From the NCBI GenBank assembly GCA_002077065.1, contig NAJO01000020.1, forward strand, positions 1 to 64,000: a stretch of 64,000 nt of DNA. Direction: 5' to 3'. Shown piece after piece: positions 9,434-18,147 of the stretch. The notes under the pieces are model-generated. The model ran no database searches and was not told the DNA's origin. It saw only the letters and a program-made list of their open reading frames with translations. Every line of letters starts with the position of its first letter. The first letter of the stretch is position 1. A program made the position numbers and the translations under genes. This DNA is from Cryoendolithus antarcticus. Lineage: Eukaryota; Ascomycota; Dothideomycetes; Cladosporiales; Cladosporiaceae.

Positions 9434-10456
9434 CTACTCGATCATGCACGATCGCTTGCCAGATACTGATTCTGTGAAACCGTTCTTCCGCTTATTCGAT
9501 CCAGGCGTCTCCTTCTGCGGCACACTCGTCCGAGCAAGCCAGGTCTCGACGATCCACGGTACTTGCTGCGATGCATCGTCCGGACCCTCGATGGCTGCGT
9601 TGACACACAGGGTAGCTTTGCCAGCCAATTCGGCTGGCATTGCGGTCGCGCAAAAGCCTTTCGAGCGCAGACTCTGAGTACATTCGTCTCCTTCGCTCTT
9701 CACATTAGCCTTGAGTTTCGCTAGATTCTGGATCGCTACGGTTGTATCGCCGTCGATAGCTGTCATGTGTGTCAGGGCCTGATCTCCAATTTCCGCCTCT
9801 ACGTGCCAGCCAACCCGCTTTGCGCCCCAGCCAGTATGAATGTGTCCGAAACAATGCAGCAAGGGCCTCGCTCGCGCGATGGCTGCGAAAAGCCCAGGAC
9901 TTCCAACTGATCCAGATCCAGCGACCCTATCGAGCACGCCTTTTGGAGGACAATGGGTGATTGCGACGTCGACGTTACCCGCAATGTCCCAAGTGTGCTC
10001 CTCGGTTGGAGGATAGTTGAATCCCCAGTCGTTCACGGAGGGCGTGTATGGGCTAGCGTATACATTCAACAAGGCGTCGTTGCTCAACTCGAAACGGTGC
10101 ATGCCTTCGTTCAGGAAAACGATGCCGGCTGCATTGTCGAACAAGGCTCTTGCTTCGCCAAATCTGCCGTACTCCTTTTGTACAAGCTCGTCTTCTAGAA
10201 GTGGATCATGCTCTGCAAGTTTCTTCTGGAACATGGGAATGTCCAAGGTCCAGTCATGGTTCCCAGCAATGATGAGTTTGAGAGGTGCATCGATTGCGTT
10301 CAGAAGCTCGATGGAAGTCTTGAACTCGGATAGCTTTGATTCCTCGGTGAGATCGCCACAATGGATGACCACGTCGACTACTTCTGTCAGCTTTGCGTGG
10401 CGTAGAGGATCGCCATGGGTGTCTGAGATTACCAAGAAGCGTGTTGGAATAGCCAT
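9434..10456 (-). CDS. Calcineurin-like metallophosphoesterase
   Basis: Intronless, 340 residues, ATG start at 10454-10456. All metal-binding motifs of the calcineurin-like fold are visible: SDTHGD (Asp12/His14), CGDLTE (Asp35), AGNHDW (Asn66/His67), THCPP and GHIHTG. The best family match from memory is the MPPED1/239-like group of fungal cytosolic Ser/Thr-phosphatase-fold proteins, which act on phosphoesters of unproven identity. The core ends near residue 240; the last ~100 residues are a variable tail with a basic patch (NKRKNG). No signal peptide or membrane segment. Divergent from the nucleotidyltransferase pseudogene. Confidence 0.85.
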   Translation of the reverse strand: MAIPTRFLVISDTHGDPLRHAKLTEVVDVVIHCGDLTEESKLSEFKTSIELLNAIDAPLKLIIAGNHDWTLDIPMFQKKLAEHDPLLEDELVQKEYGRFGEARALFDNAAGIVFLNEGMHRFELSNDALLNVYASPYTPSVNDWGFNYPPTEEHTWDIAGNVDVAITHCPPKGVLDRVAGSGSVGSPGLFAAIARARPLLHCFGHIHTGWGAKRVGWHVEAEIGDQALTHMTAIDGDTTVAIQNLAKLKANVKSEGDECTQSLRSKGFCATAMPAELAGKATLCVNAAIEGPDDASQQVPWIVETWLARTSVPQKETPGSNKRKNGFTESVSGKRSCMIE

Positions 10457-11125
10457 ATTGCCCGACTTACCACGACTGGTGCTTCCGATCGCGTTTCAAC
10501 GATCCTCGGTGAACAAAGGCTGTTGTTCCTTGCAGGAGATCTCGGGGTAGAGCGTTGTTTGCAAGTTCTTAATCAATCGGGTGTCAGGACTGATGGCAGT
10601 GAGCTTTTGTCCGGGGGTATTCGGGTATGAATGGTGATCTGGAGTTGTGTCGAAGAGTTGGATGCGGAAAAGCGGAAATGTCTTTCAAGGGGCAGCGGGA
10701 CTCGTCATATACGCGCGACTTGTGGATGAATGGTCGGCCAAGCAACCTTCTGTTCCAATCAAGTACCTCGCATTGCACGTGGGATGGATTGAGGACGCTT
10801 TCCACGCCAAGCCACGAGCTCGACCAAGGATCCCACGCACGTAATTTACACTGCTCAGGCAGGTTGCGAATAGGTGGGTGCCAATGAGTTCGATATTTGC
10901 AAAACCGAATCAGATGATGGGCATGAGCATCCAGCGACGGTCTGAGCAGCACCTGCATGTAGTTTGCGAGTTGCTATGACCAACCGGTGGGCTCTTGGAG
11001 GATAGTGAATTTGCGTTCCGTCTCTCGCTGCTGTCTGATCCCCAGTATCTTTATCGCGTGACCGCCTCTCCATAGCTTAGGCCATGTTCGCGTTCCTTTA
11101 AGTGATTGCAATACTGAAGCTGACA
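10457..11125. other. Divergent intergenic region
   Basis: About 670 bp between divergently oriented loci. Minus-strand frames of up to 124 codons show no recognisable family. No gene called. Confidence 0.4.
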
Positions 11126-11779
11126 ATGCGCAGATTCATATATTCCGAACCACGATCTCGCACGCCCAAAATGCCGACCAAATCTCTCATACGATCTCCT
11201 GTGCGCGAAGCCATTTTCGACTGCTTCGTCGCTCTCACCAACCTCGTACCTCCGGAGAGGAGACACGATGTGACGCTCGTCGGTGGAGCAGCCAGCATTG
11301 CCCACTCCTCGACTTAGCGCACCGAGGACTTGGATGTTACTGCACCCCCTGACGTCTTGCATACGATCTTCGCGTCAATTCTGGAGAGCGCCACGAGCTT
11401 CACCATCGAGTCCGATGGAAAATTGGGCTTCGATGCCCCTCAGGGCTTTCGAGTCCATGTCGACCTCCTGGAGCTCGGAGGCGGCATCATCGATGGCTTC
11501 TATGCCACAACGCCATTGCACGAAGGCACTGTGGCATCAATTTTGGACTTGGTGGTGAAGAGAGCGGCAACGGTGTTGGATAGGGGAGGGGAAGGAGATG
11601 TATTGGACTTGCAATGGCTTCTGAGCCAGCTACCTGAGATGGGTCAATCCCACGGGATATGTGACGATGACAAGACGATTGTGCTTGACGCGGTGGGGAT
11701 GTGTGCGGGAAGGTGTGCGATGAAGATTGTGGAGGCGTTCTTAGACGGCTCGACTACATACAAGTGTCATTGTGTTTAA
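11126..11779 (+). pseudogene. Nucleotidyltransferase-fold protein with in-frame stop
   Basis: A single frame runs from ATG 11126 (alternative ATG 11171) to TAA at 11779, interrupted by one TAG at 11315-11317. The break falls inside the nucleotidyltransferase signature: LVGGAASIAHSST is followed by TAG and then RTEDLDVTAPP. The Gly-Gly and D-x-D motifs that bind nucleotide and metal sit on either side. Small fungal proteins of this fold normally read straight through (GGAA...TEDxD). Removing the TAG as an intron end would delete the GG motif, so a nonsense mutation is more likely than splicing. The rest is intact, so the lesion is recent, or it is a sequencing error or readthrough. Function of the family is unknown. 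Confidence 0.6.
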
Positions 11780-11880
11780 ACTTCTTCCCCTGCGCCGATC
11801 ATAGCTTGGCACGACTCGTCGCAACATGTAGCGCACTAAGGTCTTGCTGATCCAGACCTAGTCATGCATTGTCCAAATCG

Positions 11881-12312
11881 ATGGGCGCAGCACCCACCAC
11901 GACCATACTCCACGCCTATCGGTCGCTCCTGCGCGCCTCCCTGCGTGCTGTCCACTTCTCCAAGCCCGCTCGCTACGTTGCGCTTGAGCGCCTTCGCTCA
12001 GCCTTTCGCACGAACGATGTCTCTACCTACGATGCCCTGAAGCTGGACAGGACACTGGAGTTTCTCCAAGGCGCAGCGAATGTACGAGGACTAGAGCACA
12101 AAATAGTGCGCAATTTGATGCATGTGCTGCACGAGCGGAAGAAGCTGTCTCGGATCAATACGTGCGTTCTGCCGATGGATCATGTACAGTATGGGCTGCC
12201 GTGCTGATGGTGGAATAGGCCGAAAGAGAACCTGCCGTTCAGGAAGGCCGCGTACAAGCAATTCGACGACACGATTGCGAAGCTGAATGAGACGATGGGC
12301 TTGTGCGTCTAA
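11881..12312 (+). CDS. LYR-like / DUF1763 small protein
   Basis: Two exons, 11881-12161 and 12219-12312, give 124 residues. The N-terminal helix ILHAYRSLLRAS resembles the LYR motif region of mitochondrial assembly and ribosome-associated factors, and the layout (basic, helical, short) fits fungal DUF1763 proteins. The intron (GTGCGT...AATAG) splits a Thr codon and joins SRIN-T to PKENLPFRKAAYKQF. An open frame exists four codons upstream but from TTG; the ATG giving MGAAPTTT is used. A mitochondrial role is inferred only from the family. Confidence 0.7.
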
Positions 12313-12769
12313 CAGGTCCATCCTCTATCCTTCCTGACCAGCCGCAGCGCCCAGCTAGAGGTCTGGAACCACCAGGACAAGCCCTGGAGAGGTCACTTTA
12401 CATTGGCTCTCGTTTCCGTCAACGAATGCATCTCTCGCGGGCTCCTTCGAGCAGCCTTGTGCGTCTCTGCCGAAGTCTGGCTGCGCGAAGGGCATGGGTG
12501 GTGTTTATTGAGACATAAACAGGCAGCTCGGAGTGCGTAAGACGACAGCCGAGTCTCCTGCGATCAAAAGTTCCACTGTCAGGGCATTGTTGATTGACTC
12601 TAATGCCTTCGTGATACAGAGTAGATGCGCTGTATAATGACTTTTACTATTCGTTTCCTCGCTCGTGTTGAACAAAGCTAATGTTCTTGGGTATCATCTC
12701 ACAATCGTTTCCGGTCGTCACCATCTGACCACACGTTACCTCCTTTGTTCTGATGAGAACGACAAACAC
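12313..12769. other. Convergent 3' intergenic region
   Basis: About 460 bp between the LYR-like gene (+) and OPI3 (-). Nothing recognised. Confidence 0.4.
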
Positions 12770-13485
12770 CTACGCGCCCTTGGGCTTCATGACTCCACCT
12801 TTCGGCCCCGTCCTCCCACCCTTCGGCTCAGTCCTCTCCTTCGATCCACCACCAGCCGCCCTCTTCGCATAGATCTTCGCAGTAAAAGGGTCCTCAAACG
12901 TCAACGCAATCTTGTATACCACCGCAACAAGTGCCGTCAAGACCAACCCTGCCGGCTTGCCAAACCAGATCGCCGTGCCGAGGAAGCTCGCCGTGCTACC
13001 CCAGTACATCGGCGCATCAGTCACGCTGAAAGGAAAGCCTGTGACCATCTCGTCCATGAGGATGCCGAAGTAGTCGCCTAGATATGTGCCTGTTACGCCT
13101 AGTGCCCACATGGAGCTGATGACCAGCACATTGCCGCTAAGCAGCAGTCCAACAGAGAGCGCCTGAGCGCCTGGATTCGCGAGCAGTGGATGGGAAGGCT
13201 GAGCACGAAGTGCTCGTTCGTAGAGAAAGTCTCGGAAGAGACCGAGGAGGAAGATGGTGACTGCGAGGCCGTAGCAAGCGTACAGACTGTTGCCGCCTGC
13301 TAGCTTCGTGAGCGTTTTGTTGTGATACTCGGTTCGGGCGGCAGTGTTCCAGAATGTTGGGTTGAAGAGGATTGCTGCTGCGGCGACTATAGCCAACCAT
13401 CAATCAGTCTCCGTCTTCACATGGTCTCAAGGCATGGTCACATACACCAGAGGCTGGGCGCGCTGAGATCGATCAGCGAGTCCAT
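12770..13485 (-). CDS. OPI3: Phospholipid N-methyltransferase Opi3
   Basis: Two exons on the minus strand, 13485-13446 and 13386-12770, give 218 residues. Opi3 is the ER-membrane enzyme that performs the last two SAM-dependent methylations from phosphatidylethanolamine to phosphatidylcholine. Near-invariant segments: AILFNPTFWN, GVTGTYLGDYFGILMDE, VTGFPF, PMYWGSTASFLG and the terminal FTAKIYAKR. Several hydrophobic membrane segments are present. Exon 1 encodes only MDSLIDLSAPSLW plus one base; the intron has a perfect GTATGT donor and CTATAG acceptor. The C-terminus carries a Lys/Gly-rich repeated tail (EPKGGRTGPKGG, MKPKGA) beyond the yeast end. A perfect UAS-INO-like site lies in the intron (separate entry). 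Head-to-head with the PI-PLC-like gene, 265 bp apart. Confidence 0.94.
13414..13424 (+). promoter_or_regulatory. UAS-INO-like E-box in OPI3 intron 1
   Basis: TCTTCACATGG matches all 11 positions of the yeast Ino2/Ino4 consensus WYTTCAYRTGS, the element controlling yeast OPI3 and other phospholipid genes. It sits inside the first intron, between the 13-codon first exon and the main exon. Whether this fungus has an Ino2/Ino4-like pair is not known from the window. Confidence 0.35.
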
Positions 13486-13750
13486 GGCGACTTGTGACGG
13501 GTCTTGCCACGAGAGGACTCTAGTCGCGTTCGAGAGTGCTCAAAGAAGCTCGCTGACAGTCAAGTATGGCCTGGCGGAGAATGCGCTGTATTAAAGAAGA
13601 CGTAGATTCAGGTACGAAATGCAATGCCCTGTTTGCGTCAACAACGTGGGGTCGTAGCGGGGCAGGTGCGACTGGCACTCCACCATGCAAGCCACAAACC
13701 ACCAACCATCAACGAACCCTTAGGGGATCCCATAGCTTTCCCATCCTAGT

Positions 13751-15229
13751 ATGTCCTGCTGTGGTCTCTTCAGACGACCAACACCTACTAATCAGCCTAC
13801 CATGTCAGAATCCATCATCCTACGCAACCTCACCGCGCAACCTCTTACCCTCAAGTCGGTCGAGCGTTTCGAAGCTCCCAATGCCCAGAACTTCCCGCCC
13901 AATGCTGGCTTCTCAATCTCGAACATCACCTCTCGCTTCAACGGCAGCGAGTCGAAGCCCCCAGAGCTGTCACCCAGCTTCACGACGCAAGACGTAGATA
14001 TCCGAGTAGAGCCTTTCACGACCCGAAGAACGGACATCAAGGCGTTCGAACGTGGTCCCGATGAGATACTACGCTTGACGTTCCAAGGCGATGGAGGTGG
14101 ACGATGGCGCATCGATACGCCATCCAGGACTGCGGCGTCCCAGAACCTCACGCCATTGACGCCCGATCCGAAGCACGACTACACAGGCATCTACATCAAG
14201 GATACGTCCTTCCTGGCCTTGTACGAGTCCGTAGATCTGCAGCGATGGATGTCGCATATGGGCGACCAGACACCGCTGTCTGGCCTATCAATACCCGGCA
14301 CACACAACAGCCCGACCTATCACAACGCACTCCCCTCTGTCCGCTGTCAAGCAGTCTCACCCACAGAGCAAATGAACAACGGCGTCCGCTTCTTCGACAT
14401 CCGAGTCCAGCCAGGCAATCCCGAAGATCCCAACAGCGACAGCCTAAGCCTCGTTCACGGCGTCTTCCCGATTTCCTTGACTGGTCCCAAGAAGTTCCGC
14501 GATTTGCTTGACAAGATCCTCCAATTCCTCGCAGAGAACCCCACAGAAACCATGATCCTTTCCCTCAAGCGCGAAGGTCCCGGCAACGCCACCGATGCCC
14601 AGCTCTCCGACATCCTCAAGAACCACTACACCAACCCCGAGCACTGGTACACCGAGCCACGCATCCCCTCGCTAGGCGAAGTACGCGGCCGCATAGTCCT
14701 GGTCCGCCGCTTCAGCCTCGCCGACCGACTAAAAGGCGAGTGGCAAGGTCGCGGCTGGTGCTTGAATGCCGAGAACTGGGCATACAACACGCCCAACTGC
14801 AGCTACGGTGACGTGTGTGTGCAGGATTTCTGCGAAGTGATGGAGACCGAAAACATCGACCGGAAAATCCAGTTGTGCTGTGAGCATTTTGAGCGCGCCG
14901 CCGAAGTTTGCTGTCCTGAGGCGAACGTTGGTCCGCTGCCGCCGTTTTATTTAAACTTTTTGAGCGCGTCGAACTTTTGGAAGGTGGGGTGCTGGCCGGA
15001 CAAGATTGCTGAGAAATTGAATCCGGCTGTGACTAGGTTCATGTGCGAGAAGCATGATATTGGGGACCGTGGGATTGAGGAGCCGGGAGCGAAGGTGAAT
15101 GGTGATGGGAGTGTCGGAATTGTGGTGTGTGATTGGGTGGGCAGGGATGGAGATTGGGATCTGGTGAAGTGTATTGTGGGAATGAATGCCAGGATACTAT
15201 TGCGGCAGAAGGGTATCGGCTGGCGGTGA
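13751..15229 (+). CDS. PI-PLC-like phosphodiesterase (X-domain)
   Basis: Intronless, 492 residues. The catalytic core resembles the single-domain (bacterial-type) PI-specific phospholipase C X domain: SIPGTHNS with catalytic His about 185, RFFDIRV (about 213-219), and LVHGVFP with second His about 236. The sequence after it (LDKILQFLAENPTETMILSLK, RGRIVLVRRF) is the barrel continuation. There is no signal peptide, and no PH, C2 or Y domain, so it is not the eukaryotic Plc1 type. The N-terminus starts MSCCGLFRR, where a Cys pair beside basic residues could be lipidated. The first ~150 residues are a fungal extension. Eight or more Cys cluster near 370-410 (CSYGDVCVQDFC, QLCCEHF). Substrate unknown. 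Confidence 0.82.
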   Translation: MSCCGLFRRPTPTNQPTMSESIILRNLTAQPLTLKSVERFEAPNAQNFPPNAGFSISNITSRFNGSESKPPELSPSFTTQDVDIRVEPFTTRRTDIKAFERGPDEILRLTFQGDGGGRWRIDTPSRTAASQNLTPLTPDPKHDYTGIYIKDTSFLALYESVDLQRWMSHMGDQTPLSGLSIPGTHNSPTYHNALPSVRCQAVSPTEQMNNGVRFFDIRVQPGNPEDPNSDSLSLVHGVFPISLTGPKKFRDLLDKILQFLAENPTETMILSLKREGPGNATDAQLSDILKNHYTNPEHWYTEPRIPSLGEVRGRIVLVRRFSLADRLKGEWQGRGWCLNAENWAYNTPNCSYGDVCVQDFCEVMETENIDRKIQLCCEHFERAAEVCCPEANVGPLPPFYLNFLSASNFWKVGCWPDKIAEKLNPAVTRFMCEKHDIGDRGIEEPGAKVNGDGSVGIVVCDWVGRDGDWDLVKCIVGMNARILLRQKGIGWR

Positions 15230-15373
15230 AGGCACTAGTTCGTCCTGAGATCAAGACCATCAATCAAGAGCGGATAGTCAGCTACATTCGTGTGAGCGAA
15301 GTCTTCCGTATCTCCATGCTCTCAGCAACGTCTCAGACCCGCACATCAGCTACCTCGCCATTCATGTGGCACC

Positions 15374-16442
15374 TCAACCAAGCTGGCTGAGCACGTCGTC
15401 ACTCCGCGATGGCACATCTCCGCCAAGCTGCGAGTTTACCCGCGCCTTCATAATGCGAGTGAGCTCCGGCGGCCACCCTTTCAACAGTCCACACGTCCTG
15501 CACGCTTGACAAGACTTGGCCATGACATCTTTGCCACAATCGCACAGCACAGTCTGTACACATGTCAGCCCCTTGACCATGACTTGCGTGCAGCAGCGTA
15601 CCTACTCGACTGTAGCCTCTCTCGGTCCTTGTCCTGGTCTCGACGATGCTGTCCGTTGTCCCACCGAGGGTAATCCTGACCTTCTGTTCGCTGCAGATGG
15701 ACTTCGTCTCCAGAATCGTGAAGCAGGGAATGCATCGCCATGGCTCGACTAGGCAAGAGTATATGGTACATTTGCACCAGTCGTTCTCAGGCACACGAGG
15801 GTTTGCTATCTTGAGGGGTTGACAGTCCGAGCAGAACAGCTGCGTACGACGCCAGTTATGGAACATCTCCTTCGCCTTGATGATCTGAACCGCGCAGCGT
15901 TCGTCAACCTCCAGGTCGTCGAGGCGATGTGGGATGAGTTCACACATTCTGTGCTCGAACCAGCGACTCATACAGTCGTCGCCGGCGCCTGAATAGAAGA
16001 CATGGAATCTGCACCACTATGACAATGCAGTCAGTTGTGAATCTGATATACGGCGCGAAACAGGGAATCAACTCACAGTACAGACCTTTGCTCCGCAGTC
16101 CACGCATGGCTTCGCGTCGTAGCCAAGACACCGGGTCTTCGGATCGACACCCTCACCGAAGTCAATGCCAAAGATCTTTTGTTGCGCGATGAGGCCGCTT
16201 CCATCGCAGTGAGACGAGTCCATGAAGACCTTCAATAAGTCGGGATTTGACGAAATATACTTCCGGTGCTCTCGATAGGTGGCAGCAAGGTTGACGATGT
16301 CGGCGCTCGACATACATTTGCAGAGCTCGACAAGTACGCCATACTGAGAGACCATGCGCGTGATTGCTGGTGTAGGCTGAGCGATCAGGAGTCGGGCCTG
16401 CTTGGGATCCTTCGGTGTTATCTTCTTGGGTTTCGCCATCAT
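15374..16442 (-). CDS. Unknown Cys-rich fungal protein
   Basis: Three exons on the minus strand, 16442-16077, 16016-15606 and 15553-15374, give 318 residues; all phases are 0. Intron 1 has donor GTGAGT and acceptor CATAG, joining GAKVCT to WCRFHV; intron 2 has GTAGGT and GTACAG. I recognise no named family. The spliced protein has four Cys clusters that look like metal ligands: CVDCGAKVCTWC, FCSDCQ, CLVEPWRCIPC and CDCGKDVMAKSCQACRTC. The first intron falls inside the first cluster, and splicing completes CxxC spacing there. The N-terminus (MMAKPKKITPKDPKQ) is basic. The helical segment ELCKCMSSADIVNLAATYR resembles an F-box-like helix but that is weak. Possibly a zinc-binding adaptor; function unknown. 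Confidence 0.68.
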
Positions 16443-16802
16443 GATGAAGTCTGCCGATGTCTTGTAGCCAGAGAGAATTGGATGGAAATCATCTCGAAGT
16501 CGAGATGTCGAGGTGAGGTCCGATGCCAGGCAGCCAACAGCTCAGATTCAATCCAAGGGGAAGGAGCGTCTCGAGGTCAATGGAGGAAAGCGCGAGTGAT
16601 GGCGTAGCTCCAGCACCCTGTCTGGACCACAATAATAATTACGAGATTCGTGACAGACCGAGACGGAGACTTGTCGTGCTCGGAGCTGTATGACAAGATT
16701 TAATCGCCAGTCGGTGCTCCATGTACTGACAATCGTGCGTCGATTGTAAAAGGAGTCGAGTGACTGAGTTGTGAGCGATTGAAGCATCGCTACATACACG
16801 CA

Positions 16803-17208
16803 TCACACATTCTTCGGTAGTATCTCCATCATCGATCCCGACCTCAGCTTGCTCACTGCGCCGTCAATGCCGCCACCATTCCTGCGCACCCATGTTAGCA
16901 ATAGTTCCATTCCTAATCACTCACTCACTTGAAACTCACCCTCATCTCCCCCACTGCAGCATTCGCAGCATCCGCCCCCAGCGTAGCTCCAAACCCATAC
17001 ATCGCCGCAGTAGCAACCTGCCCGCCGTACATCCGCAAGTAGTGATGACACTCGTGCTTCTGCGCTTCCTGGTGGAAGAGACCGCCTTCAAGCCATTCAG
17101 TCAGTGGAATGTCAGGGTTTGGAAGTGAGGAAAGGTAGACTTACGATCTTGTGAAGGGGTATCTTTGTCCGATGGCGGGCCGCCGTAGGGGGGTTGTTGC
17201 TTAGACAT
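16803..17208 (-). CDS. Small unknown protein, 99 residues
   Basis: Three exons on the minus strand, 17208-17145, 17085-16929 and 16881-16803, all with standard splice sites (GTAAGT/GAAG, GTGAGT/GCAG) and closing phases. The product starts MSKQQPPYGGPPSDKD, has a conserved-looking middle HQEAQKHECHHYLRMYGG followed by a Gly/Ala-rich helix (ATAAMYGFGATLGADAAN) that could be a membrane-associated or glycine-zipper segment, and ends SMMEILPKNV. No family recognised. Intron 2 must use the second of two nearby GTGAGT donors; the first would give an early stop. The clean gene structure argues it is real. Confidence 0.65.
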
Positions 17209-18108
17209 GACGTTGTTAGATGTGCGAAGATTAGCTGGTAAAGAGTGAGGTAGAATGACGAACGAAATTTGGCAGTAACGAGCGTTTCCAGTGCTGCGCT
17301 ACATGTATCTGCTAGACATCAGGTTCAGCTGGTGAAAACATGTACCCACGTGGCTCGCTGCTTGACCACAGCTGCGATGCAATTTGACGTCATGTAAACG
17401 GAACAGTAGGAGGGGATACTACACACGATCGTATGCTCGCGAGGCAAATGATCGAGACAAATGATCGAGAACAGCTAAAGCTCGTGTGGACGTACGAGAT
17501 ACAGAGACACAGGTTGAGAATGATATGAAGCACGATAAGTTCATTCGCAGGTCAAGCCTTGCCAAGGTGCTATCGATGCTTAGTATAGCCACCTCATGTC
17601 AAAGTCTTCCACTTCCATAGATTTGCCGCTGCGCATCATCACCCTCATTGATATCGTTGCTTGCGGAACGTGGATCGAAGCCATCGGTGGCAACGAAACC
17701 GATCAGGCGTGCGTCAGACACACTTGGTGCTCCTGATACCATTACTGTCCCGTTCTCCCTCGTCCACAATGCTTCTATTCTTGTAGCGGCTGCATGAACA
17801 CATGCAATGTGGAGTTCCTGCGTGCCGCCGAAGGCTAGTCATATGCCGAAGCTCCAGCGTGAGCATTGCAGACGGTCGATGTGCTACGACGAGAGTTGGT
17901 CAACTCTGGACCGGACGTGGACTTCCCAGCATGCTGCCTACTGAGAGGTAACTCACCTTGCCCTCGCTCTACTGTCGGGTCGCGCGTCCTCTCCTACGCT
18001 GTAGCATAGCTACCGCGTGGAATTGTGACGATGCTGCACGTGTCAGCTAACTTGAAGTGTATCCTACACACGCTGGTCATCTCGGTCGATCAACCGGCGT
18101 GATACCGC
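17209..18108. other. Intergenic, 900 bp
   Basis: Between the 5' end of the 99-residue gene and the 3' end of the DUF2293 gene. No coding frame of note. It contains one short tandem duplication (17445-17470). Confidence 0.4.
17445..17470. repeat. 13-bp tandem duplication
   Basis: CAAATGATCGAGA occurs twice head to tail (17445-17457, 17458-17470), perfectly. Short non-coding microduplication. Confidence 0.7.
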
Positions 18109-18147
18109 TCAGCGGCGTATGTCAGCGGCGTATGTCAGCGGCGTATG
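18109..18147. repeat. 13-bp x 3 tandem repeat across a stop codon
   Basis: Three perfect copies of TCAGCGGCGTATG on the plus strand. On the minus strand they form the last codons of the DUF2293 gene; the stop codon (18122-18124) falls in the second copy because 13 is not a multiple of three. See findings. Confidence 0.85.
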
